Shown in pieces: positions 29,081 through 37,777 of a stretch of DNA of 64,000 nucleotides (position 1 is the first letter of the stretch; the number at the start of each line of letters is the position of its first letter). This stretch comes from Dyella sp. BiH032 (GTDB lineage: Bacteria; Pseudomonadota; Gammaproteobacteria; Xanthomonadales; Rhodanobacteraceae): NCBI RefSeq assembly GCF_031954525.1, contig NZ_CP134867.1, positions 2,852,001 through 2,916,000 on the forward strand. The letters run 5' to 3'. The position numbers were made by a program, and so were the translations under genes. Under the pieces are notes generated by a model. That model saw nothing but the letters and a program-made list of their open reading frames with translations, was not told the DNA's origin and did not search any database.

Positions 29081-30937
29081 ATGAAAATCCGCTTGCTCGT
29101 CGCCATGTGCGCCATGGCCTTCGCCACCTGCGCCTGGAGCGCGACGCCAGTCACTTTCAAGTTGCAGCGAGGTGGCACCACCGTTCCGGCCACCACCCCG
29201 CTGGGCGGCGCGCCGCTGGCCAGCGTGGAGCAAGATCCTGCGATGGCTGCCGGCGATGCCGATTCGGGCGACGGCGATGCCCTCGGCCCGCGGCCGGTGG
29301 TGAACCGCACCATCACGCATGGGCACGCCGGCAGCGTCAGCGTAGGCAATGCCAAGCGCGCCAAATCCAACCCCGAATTGCTCGGCGGCTTCGACGGGCT
29401 GAACTTCCACGACCAGCGCTATGCCAACGGCGGCAACCAGTTCTCGGTGGAACCGCCGGACCAGGGCCTGTGCGCCGGCAATGGCTATGTCCTGGAAAGC
29501 GTCAATGACGTGCTGGCGATCTACGACAGGCGCGGCAACAAGCTGGTCGGCCCGGTGGACCTCAACACGTTCTACGGCTATCCGCCGGCGATCAACCGCA
29601 CCACCGGCGCCTATGGCCCGAGCATCACCGATCCCACCTGCTACTACGACGCCGGCACGCAACGCTGGTTCCACGTCGTACTGACACTGGACCGCATCGG
29701 CACCTCGTCGGCGCTGTCGGGCGCCAACCACCTGGACATCGCGGTCAGCCAGACCGCCAACCCCACTGGGGCCTGGACCATCTATCGCCTGCCGGTACAG
29801 AACAACGGCACGCAAGGCACGCCGGACCACGGGTGCGCGGGCGGCTTCTGCCTGGGTGACTATCCGCACATCGGCGCCGACTCGCATGCGATCTTCCTGA
29901 CCACCAACGAGTTCGCACTGTTCGACGACGGCTTCTACGGCGCGCAGATCTATGCCATCTCCAAGCAGGCGCTGGCGTCGGGCGCGGCCGCACCCAATGT
30001 CGCGATGTTCAATGCCGGTGATCCCAGCGTGCCCGCGCCGGCATTTACGGTCTGGCCGGCCATCTCGTCCGGCAACCAGTACGTCACGACCAACGGCGGC
30101 ACCGAATACCTGCTCAGTTCGGATGCGGTCTTCTACGAATCCGGTACGTCCAACACGCTGTGGCTATGGTCGGTGACGAACACCCAGGCGATCGACGCCG
30201 CGCCCGGCGCCCTGGCCTTGAACGTCGCGCCCGTCGCCGTGCAGACCTATGCCGTGCCGAGCAGCCTCGTTCACCAGAAGCCCGGCAGCACGCCGCTGCG
30301 CGACTGCTTCGCCCTGACCGGTTGTGCACCGACGTATCTCGGCTATCCGAACTTCGTCTATCCCGCCCCGCGCGACCTGGCCGTCAACGACTCGCGCATG
30401 CAACAGGTGAGCTATGCCAACGGCAAGCTCTGGGGCACGCTGGACACCGACGTGACGCTGGGCGACGGCAGCCACGGCTCGGGTGTCAATTACTTCGTGA
30501 TCAACCCGGGTTCGCGCAGCGTCTCGGTCAACGGCACGCTCGCCCTGCCCGACACCAACCTGACCTACGGCGCCGCTGCCGTCACGCAGAGCGGGCGCGG
30601 CGTGATCGCCTTCACCGTGGTCGGGCCGAACGATCATCCCAGCGCCGGCTACGCCAGCCTGGATGCGAAGCTGGGTGCCGGCGACGTGCATATCGCCGCC
30701 GCCGGTGCCGGCCCCTGGGACGGCTTCACGGGCATCCCTTACCTTGGCGGCGGACGGCCGCGCTGGGGCGACTACGGCGCGGCGGCAGCCGATGGCAACA
30801 CGATCTGGCTCGCCTCCGAATACATCGCGCAGACCTGCACCTTGGCACAGTACCTGACGCCGCCGCTGTTCCAATGCGGCGGAACACGCGGGGCACTGGG
30901 TAACTGGGCCACGCGGATTTCGGCGATCGGACTCTGA
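29081..30937 (+). CDS. Large secreted protein, family unknown (propeller-like)
   Basis: 618 residues from ATG 29081 with a GGGAG ribosome site. Signal peptide MKIRLLVAMCAMAFATCAWSA. The mature protein begins with a low-complexity linker (PVTFKLQRGGTTVPATTPLGG) and then has strand-turn motifs with aromatic and Gly/Asp-rich loops: SVEPPDQGLCAGNGYVLES, DPTCYYDAGTQRWFHVVLTL, HLDIAVSQTANPTGAWTIY and FCLGDYPHIGADSHAIFLT. Several cysteines suggest disulfides. The repeated pattern suggests a beta-propeller, but no catalytic motif is visible. It is followed by a clear terminator, so it is a single-gene transcript. Confidence 0.65.
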   Translation: MKIRLLVAMCAMAFATCAWSATPVTFKLQRGGTTVPATTPLGGAPLASVEQDPAMAAGDADSGDGDALGPRPVVNRTITHGHAGSVSVGNAKRAKSNPELLGGFDGLNFHDQRYANGGNQFSVEPPDQGLCAGNGYVLESVNDVLAIYDRRGNKLVGPVDLNTFYGYPPAINRTTGAYGPSITDPTCYYDAGTQRWFHVVLTLDRIGTSSALSGANHLDIAVSQTANPTGAWTIYRLPVQNNGTQGTPDHGCAGGFCLGDYPHIGADSHAIFLTTNEFALFDDGFYGAQIYAISKQALASGAAAPNVAMFNAGDPSVPAPAFTVWPAISSGNQYVTTNGGTEYLLSSDAVFYESGTSNTLWLWSVTNTQAIDAAPGALALNVAPVAVQTYAVPSSLVHQKPGSTPLRDCFALTGCAPTYLGYPNFVYPAPRDLAVNDSRMQQVSYANGKLWGTLDTDVTLGDGSHGSGVNYFVINPGSRSVSVNGTLALPDTNLTYGAAAVTQSGRGVIAFTVVGPNDHPSAGYASLDAKLGAGDVHIAAAGAGPWDGFTGIPYLGGGRPRWGDYGAAAADGNTIWLASEYIAQTCTLAQYLTPPLFQCGGTRGALGNWATRISAIGL

Positions 30938-30957
30938 GCTGAAGAGCAACGCACAGC

Positions 30958-30991
30958 GGGCGCGACGAGCCTGGCTCGTCGCGCCCTTTCT
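30958..30991 (+). terminator. Rho-independent terminator
   Basis: Perfect 12-base stem GGGCGCGACGAG / CTCGTCGCGCCC with a five-base loop, followed by TTTCTTA. It lies 21 bases after the stop of the secreted protein gene. Confidence 0.88.
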
Positions 30992-31041
30992 TATCTGGTC
31001 CGGCGGAGCGCGAGCCTGGCCACGCCACGCTCTCCGCCTGA

Positions 31042-31266
31042 CTACTTCAACGAGTCGGCCACGACCTTCGACCAGGCCTCAAAGGACTCCGCCACCCAAT
31101 GGTTGCCGGGCTTGAGCGACGCGGTGTCGTAGCGCCTGGCCTTGCCGCCGTACCAGTTGAACCAACCCTGGCCCGGGACGTTCACGAGCGGCACGTCGAA
31201 TTCCTTGATGACGAACCAGGCATCGGGCGGAAAATCCGCCTTTGCCGGCAGGTCAGGCTTGCTCAT
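31042..31266 (-). CDS. Small conserved-looking protein, function unknown
   Basis: 74 residues from ATG 31266, chosen because AAAGGA lies nine bases upstream; another ATG nine bases earlier is less well placed. The sequence is soluble and aromatic-rich (FPPDAWFVIKEFDVPLVNV, GQGWFNWYGGKARRYD, WVAESFEAWSKVVADSL). It has no signal or membrane segment. No family is recognised. It is divergent from the YihY-like gene. Confidence 0.55.
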   Translation of the reverse strand: MSKPDLPAKADFPPDAWFVIKEFDVPLVNVPGQGWFNWYGGKARRYDTASLKPGNHWVAESFEAWSKVVADSLK

Positions 31267-31438
31267 GGGCGACATTCCTTTGCATGGATCGGCGCGTATT
31301 GAAGGCGAATACGCGCGCGCCGTCGAGCGTGCGAACTGCCGGCGAGCCGCCCGTGAACGCGCCATCCACACCCCGTTGACTTCCTCCCCCGCCGCCCCGC
31401 CGCACGATACCCACGCCCCACGGCGCGAGGACACCGGC

Positions 31439-32341
31439 ATGACATCGCCATGGCGCAAGTTCGCCACCATCGCCCGCTCGACGGCGAACAGCTTCGGCGA
31501 CGATGAGCTGATGACGCGCGCGGCGGCGCTGGCTTTCTATACCGCCTTGTCGCTCGCGCCCCTGCTGCTGTTCCTGGTGTGGGCGATCTCCATCGTGGAA
31601 CCCGCCTGGCTGGACCGCTTCCTGGGCATGCTCGCCGGCATCATGGGCAGCCGCGCGGCGCTGACCCTGAGAGACATCGTCACCTCCGCACGCCGCCACA
31701 CCTATGCCGGCAACGCCGCGACGATCGTAGGTGTAGCGGTCACGGTGTTCAGCGCGTCGGCCGTGTTCGCGCAGCTGCAGGGCACACTCAACCGCGTGTG
31801 GCACGTCAAGCCCAAGCCCGGCGCCGCCATCGGCACCTGGCTGCGTGCGCGGGCGCATGCGCTCTCGCTCATGATGGGCGTCGGCTTCCTGCTGGTGATC
31901 TCGTTCGTCGTCAGTTCGTTCGTCGAGTCCTTCGTCACCGGCACCTCGCCGCTGTGGAAAGGCGTGGAGGTGGCCTTGGGCGCGCTCACGCTCTTCGCGG
32001 CCTTCTGCGCCATGTACAAGGTGCTGCCGGACGCGGCCGTCGACTGGTCCGACGTGGTCCTGGGCGCGCTGATCACCAGCCTGTTGTTCGTGCTGGGCCG
32101 GTACGCGATCAACTTCTACGTGGCGCGCGCGAATGTCGGCGGCGCCTACGGCTCGGCCGCCGGCTTCATCATCCTGCTGACATGGGCCTACTACTCGGCG
32201 CTGGTGGTACTGATCGGCGCATCGCTGACGCGTGCCGTGGCCGATGCGCTGGGGAAGCCGATCGAGCCGAGCGAGCACGCGGTGGAAATCACCAAAGGGC
32301 CGGTCGAGCGGAAGGATTTGCCGCGGAAGGCATCTCGCTGA
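31439..32341 (+). CDS. YihY/BrkB-family inner-membrane protein
   Basis: 300 residues from ATG 31439 (GAGGAC ribosome site). Family landmarks are DDELMTRAAALAFYTALSLAPLLLF near the N terminus, FAQLQGTLNRVWHVKPKPG in the middle, YKVLPDAAVDWSDVVLGALITSLLFVLGRYAINFYV and GGAYGSAAGFIILLTWAYYSALVVLIGA. Six membrane segments fit. The family was once mislabelled ribonuclease BN; its real role is unknown, with transport suggested. A convergent hairpin follows at 32372-32399. Confidence 0.88.
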   Translation: MTSPWRKFATIARSTANSFGDDELMTRAAALAFYTALSLAPLLLFLVWAISIVEPAWLDRFLGMLAGIMGSRAALTLRDIVTSARRHTYAGNAATIVGVAVTVFSASAVFAQLQGTLNRVWHVKPKPGAAIGTWLRARAHALSLMMGVGFLLVISFVVSSFVESFVTGTSPLWKGVEVALGALTLFAAFCAMYKVLPDAAVDWSDVVLGALITSLLFVLGRYAINFYVARANVGGAYGSAAGFIILLTWAYYSALVVLIGASLTRAVADALGKPIEPSEHAVEITKGPVERKDLPRKASR

Positions 32342-32371
32342 AGAGCGCAGGGCATGAGTGACGAATGGCGC

Positions 32372-32399
32372 GCAGCGACCTCCTTGAAGAGGTCGCTGC
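32372..32399. terminator. Hairpin between convergent genes
   Basis: Perfect 11-base stem GCAGCGACCTC / GAGGTCGCTGC with a six-base loop. It lies between the stops of two convergent genes (32341 and 32435). There is no strong T run on either strand, so it is a possible bidirectional terminator only. Confidence 0.5.
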
Positions 32400-32434
32400 C
32401 TTGCCAACCACTCGCCCGGCCACCTCCCGGGCGA

Positions 32435-33043
32435 CTAAACCGGGAAGTAAACCTGCGCCGTCGCCCCCGACCGGAACACCGTCGTCGAACGAAGTTCGAG
32501 ATCCAACGGCTTGGGCAATTTCGCGAAGATCGAAAGCCCCTGCCCCAGCACCACCGGGTGCACCATCAGCCGGTACTCGTCGACGAGGCCGGCAGCCACC
32601 AGGCTTTGCGCGAAATCGACGCCGCCGTGCGCCAGGATGTCCTTGCCGGGTTGCTGTTTGAGCCGGTTGATTTCGGCGGCCAGGTCGCCAGTGACGATCC
32701 CGGCATCGGCCCAGCCCGCCAGATTCGCGGCCTGTTCGGGCGTCGGGGTTTCCGGGCCGGGAGCACGCAAGGACTGAAGATCCAGCGAAGGCTGCCGCGT
32801 GAACACAGCCTTCGGAATGGCATTCATGGGCGCGGCGAGAGGATGGTTCGCCGTCGCCCAGAACGTCGCTATCTCGCCGTAGGTACGACGCCCCATCACA
32901 TGCAGGCCGGCCTGCCACAGCGTGTCCTCCACCCAGCGGCGACCGGCGTCGTCCTGACTACGGAACATCCAGTCTTTTTCGCCATGGGGGCCGGCCACGA
33001 AACCGTCCAGCGAGGTGGACATCTTGAGGATCAGACGGCGCAT
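32435..33043 (-). CDS. RibD/dihydrofolate-reductase-like protein
   Basis: 202 residues. The fold starts MRRLILKMSTSLDGFVAGP, followed by GLHVMGRRTYGEIATFW, a long loop, and the NADPH-binding DILAHGGVDFAQSLVAAGLVDEYRLMVHPVVLGQGLSIF. This is the RibD C-terminal reductase domain family, typically a stand-alone NADPH-dependent reductase of unknown substrate. The ribosome site AGGAG lies before the ATG. Function beyond the family cannot be assigned. Confidence 0.85.
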   Translation of the reverse strand: MRRLILKMSTSLDGFVAGPHGEKDWMFRSQDDAGRRWVEDTLWQAGLHVMGRRTYGEIATFWATANHPLAAPMNAIPKAVFTRQPSLDLQSLRAPGPETPTPEQAANLAGWADAGIVTGDLAAEINRLKQQPGKDILAHGGVDFAQSLVAAGLVDEYRLMVHPVVLGQGLSIFAKLPKPLDLELRSTTVFRSGATAQVYFPV

Positions 33044-33201
33044 CTTCGAATCTCCTGTCGGGGCCGGCTCATCCGGCTTCTAGGGAACGACGAACGAAGT
33101 CTTCGGAAATCGACACGGGTTGTCGATGCAGTCCAAGCCCCGCCAAGCCCCGTATGCCCATCCGCCCGTACGGCATGCCCGACGACGGAGGGAGACACGC
33201 T

Positions 33202-33240
33202 GGCAGGACGACTTCTCGAACGAGAAGAAGTCGTCCTGCC
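33202..33240. repeat. 15-base perfect inverted repeat
   Basis: GGCAGGACGACTTCT, nine bases, AGAAGTCGTCCTGCC. It lies between two minus-strand genes, 66 bases after the stop at 33307. It would form a very stable hairpin but lacks a T run, so it may be a Rho-dependent or mRNA-processing structure rather than a classical terminator. Confidence 0.6.
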
Positions 33241-33306
33241 TCTGTTCCTCCATGCCGCTAAGCGGAAGCCATCGCTTCGCCCTCCCCGCCGAGCGGCCAC
33301 CGGCAA

Positions 33307-34071
33307 TCAATGCGCATGCATCTCGGCCGGCGTCCCATCCGACCAATGCCCGACGCCCACCAGGAACACGAGGATGTTCGGCAGCGCTTTCGCCTCGGCG
33401 TGCTTCTCCGGCGCCAAGAACCAGTAGGGGCCACCCATCACCGGCGACCCCTCCAGATTCGCGCCCCAGTCCTGGGCGTCCTTGACCTGGGTATCGAACA
33501 TGACGTGGGGCATGTTGTGGTCGCCTTCGTCGGTCAGGTACGAGGACTTGGACATCATGTAGTCCATCGCGCCACCTTCGAGCGCCGGCAACTGCTTGTT
33601 CTTGTAGGCCGTCACGACCGCCGACAGGATCTCCGCCTTGGAGCGCCCCGCCATCGCCAACGTGGCGCGCAGGCGATAGATGGGTACGATGGCGCGCGCG
33701 GCCTGGGGATTCAGGCAATCAGCGGCGCGGATCTTCGGATTCCAGAACTCGGGCCAGTCGAACGGCCCCGTCCAGCTCCGGGCCACCACGCAGACGAACC
33801 CGTTCTTGCCCTCCACGGCCGTCTCGTACCCCTTGCGCCCCAGTACCAGGACCGTGGCATCGCGGGAGATGGACGCTGGCGCCGCGCTGCGTGCCAGGGC
33901 GATTTCGGCGTCACGGTCGGCCATCAGGTATTGCTCGATCGGGGCGATCTTGGGGTAAGGCTCGGCCGCCGCGGGCTTGGGAGCATCCTGCGACATCGCC
34001 TGCTGCGGCGCGGCAAGAGTGGCGAGCAGCACGAGGCTCATGAGTTCGATGACGCGCTTGGCTTTCTGCAT
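33307..34071 (-). CDS. Exported protein, function unknown
   Basis: 254 residues with a signal peptide (MQKAKRVIELMSLVLLATLAAPQQAMSQ) and an AGGAGA ribosome site. A helical region (YPKIAPIEQYLMADRDAEIALARSAAP) is followed by segments such as DATVLVLGRKGYETAVEGKNGFVCVVARS and FWNPKIRAADCLNPQAARAIVPIYRLRATL. Two cysteines may form a disulfide. No family is recognised. It sits upstream of the RibD-like gene on the same strand but with a 260-base gap. Confidence 0.62.
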   Translation of the reverse strand: MQKAKRVIELMSLVLLATLAAPQQAMSQDAPKPAAAEPYPKIAPIEQYLMADRDAEIALARSAAPASISRDATVLVLGRKGYETAVEGKNGFVCVVARSWTGPFDWPEFWNPKIRAADCLNPQAARAIVPIYRLRATLAMAGRSKAEILSAVVTAYKNKQLPALEGGAMDYMMSKSSYLTDEGDHNMPHVMFDTQVKDAQDWGANLEGSPVMGGPYWFLAPEKHAEAKALPNILVFLVGVGHWSDGTPAEMHAH

Positions 34072-34248
34072 GGTCTTTCTCCTGGCGAAGGTAGGTTCCG
34101 GTGAACTCGCGACAGGCGCCCATGATGGGGCCTTCAGGGTGTCGACGAATGGCAGGACTGAAATTCGACAAGGGGCCAGGCGGTGGAGATGGCCAGTTGC
34201 TCGTGGCCGAACTCCAACTCCAACTAACCGGCACGCTCACTACGCCGC

Positions 34249-34473
34249 CTACCCGCGCCGAGCCCGCACCTTCCTGTCGAACCAGCCTGCCACGCATAGC
34301 AGCAGCACCAGGAACGCATAGAGGGCCACGCCTGCCATGAAGGCCACACCGAGCCCGCGCTTCCACCAAGCCAACTAGAACAACGGAAACACCGCACAGA
34401 AGAGCCCCCGGAGGGATGCCTTGCGCGCCCTGCGCCGGACAAGACGTTCTTGTTCAAGCTGGATGTTGCCCAC
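34249..34473 (-). pseudogene. Small two-helix membrane-protein ORF interrupted by an amber codon
   Basis: Reading from a GTG at 34473 with AGGGAGAGAAG just upstream, the frame gives a basic N terminus (GNIQLEQERLVRRRARK) and a hydrophobic run (LRGLFCAVFPLF). It then meets TAG at 34377-34375, and continues for 41 codons through a clear membrane helix (GVAFMAGVALYAFLVLLLCV) and a basic tail (DRKVRARRG) to TAG at 34251-34249. The positive-inside layout and the continuity across the stop suggest one small membrane protein split by a point mutation. The gene is not recognised. It lies just downstream of the flavin monooxygenase. Confidence 0.4.
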
Positions 34474-34498
34474 CTTCTCTCCCTGGAATCGTTATGGG

Positions 34499-36016
34499 TC
34501 ATCCACCCTGTCGGGGTTCGCCGAACCATCTGGCGACCGCGCGGGCAGCCTCTTCCGCATCCGCCACCCCATCGGCAGCCCAAGCGACGAAACCATCGGG
34601 CCGCACCAGCATCGCGCTCAGGCCGAAGCGTTCCTTCGCGTCGCTGGCGACATAGGCTAGGCGATCGCGCCAGCCGCTCGCCATGGTTTGCAACGACGCA
34701 TTGGCGCTGAAATCCAGCATCAGGCCCCTGCCCGACCTGAGGTGCTCGCCCAGTCGCGTGCCGTCGGCCAATGCGATATCCGGCGCGCTGCGACCCACCA
34801 GCGGATGAGTGCCGCCCAGGTCGTAGCGCAGCGAGATGCCCCACATGCGCTCGGCGAAATAGGTGGCGCCGTCGGGCGTGTCGATCACGCCGCGGAGAAT
34901 CGCTCCCAATGCGCGCGAGCTCGGGCTGGGTCGCATCAGCGCCACCTGTGCTCGCGACCAGTCCAGGATCTGCGCGCCGATGGGATGCCGCTCGCGGGTG
35001 TAGGTGTCGAGCAGGTCGTCGGGTGCGTCGCCGCGAAGGGTCGCGGCGAGCTTCCAGCCGAGGTTCATGGCGTCGCCCAGGCCCAGGTTGAGGCCCTGGC
35101 CGCCCAGTGGCGAGTGGATGTGCGCGGCATCGCCGGCGAGCAGCACGCGGCCTTGCCGATACGTCGTGGCCTGGAAGGCGCGGTCCGTCCAGGTCGAAGC
35201 GAGGCGCAGGGCTGTCACGGTGACATCGGTGCCGGTGATGCGGCGCAGGACGGTCTGCACGTGATCGAGCGTGATCGGCGACATGCGGTGGCAGGCGCCG
35301 CCGTCGAAGTCGGCCATCACGAGCATGCCCGGCGGCGTATAGGTGTACATGCCCGTGGGCGTATGGTGGCGACCGGGCTGCAGCGCATGCGGTTCGGCCA
35401 GTTCGATGTCGACGAAGTAGCCGGTGAACTCCGGCTCGGTGCCGACGAAGGCGATACCCGCTGCCTTGCGCACCGCGCTGCGGCCGCCGTCGCAACCGAC
35501 CAGCCAGCGACCGCGCACGACACCAAGGACGGTGCGAACGGCTACGTCTTCATCGGAAGACTCGATGCTTTCGACCGCGCTGCCGCGCCGCACTTCCACG
35601 CCCATCGCGTCGGCGCGAGCGGCCAGGAAGGCTTCGAAGGACTCCATCTCCACCGACCGGCCGACGCCCGCCGCGCCTGGCAGGTAATACGGCCATGCCG
35701 AGGTGTCGACCTTGTCCATCTCGAACGGAATGCCCGCGAAGTGCCCACCCGGACGACGCACCTGGTTCTGCCAGTGGGCCGCGAGGCCGCCCTGCGGCGA
35801 TGGCGGCTCGGGCAATTCGTCCAGCAGCCCGCGGCGATGGAACGCTTCCAGCGTCTGCACCCAGAGCCCGCGCCGGCCGAACGGCAGGCGCTTCATGGGC
35901 GAACGCGGGTCCTCCGCCTGCTCCAGCACCAGCACGGAAAGCCCCGCAAGGCGCAGTTCGCAGGCCAGGAACAGGCCGACCGGGCCGGCCCCGGCAATCA
36001 CGACGTCATGGATCAA
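34499..36016 (-). CDS. FAD-dependent aromatic hydroxylase (PHBH/RdmE-like monooxygenase)
   Basis: 505 residues. No ATG is available near the N terminus; TTG at 36016 is chosen because GAGGAC sits at the correct spacing. FAD motifs: IAGAGPVGLFLACEL (GxGxxG), WLVGCDGGRSAVRKAAGI (DG motif) and GRVLLAGDAAHIHSPLGGQGLNLGLGDAMNLGWKLA (GD motif). The C-terminal 120 residues resemble the thioredoxin-like domain of phenol hydroxylase-type members (LMLDFSANASL, LVRPDGFVAWAAD). These enzymes hydroxylate aromatic or polyketide substrates with NAD(P)H. The divergent TetR gene is its likely regulator. Substrate unknown. Confidence 0.88.
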   Translation of the reverse strand: MIHDVVIAGAGPVGLFLACELRLAGLSVLVLEQAEDPRSPMKRLPFGRRGLWVQTLEAFHRRGLLDELPEPPSPQGGLAAHWQNQVRRPGGHFAGIPFEMDKVDTSAWPYYLPGAAGVGRSVEMESFEAFLAARADAMGVEVRRGSAVESIESSDEDVAVRTVLGVVRGRWLVGCDGGRSAVRKAAGIAFVGTEPEFTGYFVDIELAEPHALQPGRHHTPTGMYTYTPPGMLVMADFDGGACHRMSPITLDHVQTVLRRITGTDVTVTALRLASTWTDRAFQATTYRQGRVLLAGDAAHIHSPLGGQGLNLGLGDAMNLGWKLAATLRGDAPDDLLDTYTRERHPIGAQILDWSRAQVALMRPSPSSRALGAILRGVIDTPDGATYFAERMWGISLRYDLGGTHPLVGRSAPDIALADGTRLGEHLRSGRGLMLDFSANASLQTMASGWRDRLAYVASDAKERFGLSAMLVRPDGFVAWAADGVADAEEAARAVARWFGEPRQGG

Positions 36017-36057
36017 GGCAATGTCCTCAGGCGGAGGCTTGGTGCGGTGGGCGAGAT

Positions 36058-36081
36058 GTGCAATTCTTACACTCAGTGCAC
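36058..36081. promoter_or_regulatory. Candidate TetR operator between divergent genes
   Basis: In the 89-base gap, GTGCA and TGCAC flank 14 bases that include the palindrome CACTCAGTG (36070-36078). A TetR gene and its divergent monooxygenase target share this gap, so an operator is expected here. The symmetry is modest. Confidence 0.45.
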
Positions 36082-36105
36082 GATTCTTGCGGGAGGCGCC
36101 ACGCT

Positions 36106-36732
36106 ATGTCAAACCAGCCCGGGCTTCGGCATCGGAAGAAGGCGGAAACGCGGCAGATGATTTCCGACGTCGCTACGCGCCTGTTCATCGAGCGCGGGTT
36201 CGAGAACGTGCCGGTGGACGAAGTCGCACGCGAGGCGAACGTCGCCAGGAAGACGGTGTTCAACTACTTCCCGCGCAAGGAGGACCTGGTCTTCGATCGC
36301 GAGGACGAGGCGCGGGCGATGGTGCGCGAAGCGCTTGCCCACCGTGGCGAGCGGTCGCCCCTGCATGCGTTCCAGGTGCTGATGCGTGCGCTGGTGAAGC
36401 AGCAGCATCGGCTGTTCACCGTTCATCGCGCGCCGATCCGGTTCTGGCGCATGGTGGCGGAGAGCCCGGCGCTCACGGCGCGCGCGCGCGAGTTGCAAGT
36501 GACGTTCGGAGAGGACCTGGCGGCGATGCTGGCGGAAGCGGCAGGGAGAACGCCGGACGATCCGCATGCGCGCCTGGCCGCGGCGATGCTGATGGATACC
36601 CTGGTGGTGGCGTATAGGGCCGCGCTGCGGGCGTATCGGGAAAAACGGGCACCGCAGGTGGCGTTGGTGGAAGTGATGAGGCGTGGATTTGCGGGGGTGA
36701 ATGCGGCGTTGAAGGGGACGGTGTATGTGTAG
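36106..36732 (+). CDS. TetR-family transcriptional regulator
   Basis: 208 residues from ATG 36106 with a GGGAGG ribosome site. The TetR N-terminal domain is clear: ETRQMISDVATRLFIERGFENVPVDEVAREANVARKTVFNYFPRKEDLVF. The C-terminal ligand domain is helical. It is transcribed away from the flavin monooxygenase with an 89-base shared gap, so it very likely represses that gene and itself until a ligand, perhaps the monooxygenase substrate, binds. Confidence 0.9.
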   Translation: MSNQPGLRHRKKAETRQMISDVATRLFIERGFENVPVDEVAREANVARKTVFNYFPRKEDLVFDREDEARAMVREALAHRGERSPLHAFQVLMRALVKQQHRLFTVHRAPIRFWRMVAESPALTARARELQVTFGEDLAAMLAEAAGRTPDDPHARLAAAMLMDTLVVAYRAALRAYREKRAPQVALVEVMRRGFAGVNAALKGTVYV

Positions 36733-36783
36733 CGTTGGAAAGGGTTCGAGGGGAGATAGGTTTGGGTGGGATGTTGGTTGCGC

Positions 36784-36830
36784 TTCGCAGGGCCCCTCAC
36801 CCCGGCCCTCTCCTCGGTGGGGAGAGGGAG
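36784..36830. repeat. REP-like palindromic element, copy 1
   Basis: Contains CCCCTCACCCCGGCCCTCTCC followed by GGTGGGGAGAGGG, giving a CCCTCTCC / GGGGAGAGGG hairpin. The same core appears, inverted, at 52337-52375. Elements with this core are common between genes in xanthomonads. Confidence 0.7.
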
Positions 36831-36974
36831 TGGTTGCGGTGAGCTGAAAATATTTCCCCGACCCGTGTCGAAATCGGTTTCCGCCGTTCGTCGTCATCAT
36901 GAAAGCGGCCGATGCGCTGCAACCGATCCAGAGATCCGGCATCTCGCCCACCCATACCGACGGAGCACCACGCC

Positions 36975-37628
36975 ATGAGCATCACCATCACTGCCTTTGA
37001 CCGCTCCCCCGACCGCGGCATGGGTCTGGCGCGCGACACTCGCGTCCGCTGGGCGTTGGAAGAGACGGGCCAGCCCTACGACGTGCGCCTAGTGTCGCCC
37101 AAGGCGATGAAGGAGCCCGAACACCTGGCGCTCCATCCGTTCGGGCAGATTCCGACCTATGAGGAAGGCGACCTCGTGCTGTTCGAATCCGGCGCGATCA
37201 TTTTCCATCTCGCCCAGCGCTACCCTGGCCTGCTGCCGAAGGATGCCGACGCCCGGGCGCGAGCCATCACCTGGATGTTCGCCGCACTCAATACCGTCGA
37301 GCCGCCGATCCTCGACCTCGTCATCGTGAGAATCACCGAGGGCGACAAGCCGTGGGCGGCGGACCGCCTGCCGCTGGTGCAGGAGCGCATCCGGGCCCGG
37401 CTGAAGCTGCTGGTCGCCCGGCTGGGCGATGCCGAATGGCTCGATGGCGAGTTCAGCGCGGGCGACCTGGTGATGGTGTCGGTACTGCTGCGCCTGCGTC
37501 CGTCGGGGATGCTGGACGAATTCCCGAGCCTGGCCGCCTACGTCGCCCGCGGCGAAGCGCGTCCTGCTTACAAGCGCGCCTTCGCCGCCCAATGGGCGAT
37601 CAATGCGCCGGAGCCGCAGGCCAGCTGA
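36975..37628 (+). CDS. Glutathione S-transferase-like protein
   Basis: 217 residues. ATG 36975 is chosen over open frame from 36912 because it starts the thioredoxin-like domain MSITITAFDRSPDRGMGLARD. N-terminal domain: VRWALEETGQPYDVRLV, HLALHPFGQIPTYEEGDLVLFESGAIIFHLAQRYP, including the cis-proline and the ES glutathione site. The C-terminal helical domain (LVQERIRARLKLLVARLGDAEWLDGEFSAGDLVMVSVLLRL) is standard. The enzyme would conjugate or reduce electrophiles with glutathione. It is 149 bases before the VOC gene and could be transcribed with it. Confidence 0.88.
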   Translation: MSITITAFDRSPDRGMGLARDTRVRWALEETGQPYDVRLVSPKAMKEPEHLALHPFGQIPTYEEGDLVLFESGAIIFHLAQRYPGLLPKDADARARAITWMFAALNTVEPPILDLVIVRITEGDKPWAADRLPLVQERIRARLKLLVARLGDAEWLDGEFSAGDLVMVSVLLRLRPSGMLDEFPSLAAYVARGEARPAYKRAFAAQWAINAPEPQAS

Positions 37629-37777
37629 CCGGCCGGGCACAAGCGAACGCCGTGCCGCGACCGCACGGCAAGCTACCGGCAAGAACTTTGCGGCGACATT
37701 CACGCCGCCCGGTGAGATGATCCGCGAACCGCCACTTCCGAAGGCGGTTCGCCAATCACTCATCAGGGGACACGGAA

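Noticed and set aside
34224..35495. Long minus-strand open frame with arginine-rich content
   Set aside because: Shadow of the FAD monooxygenase frame; no recognisable domain.
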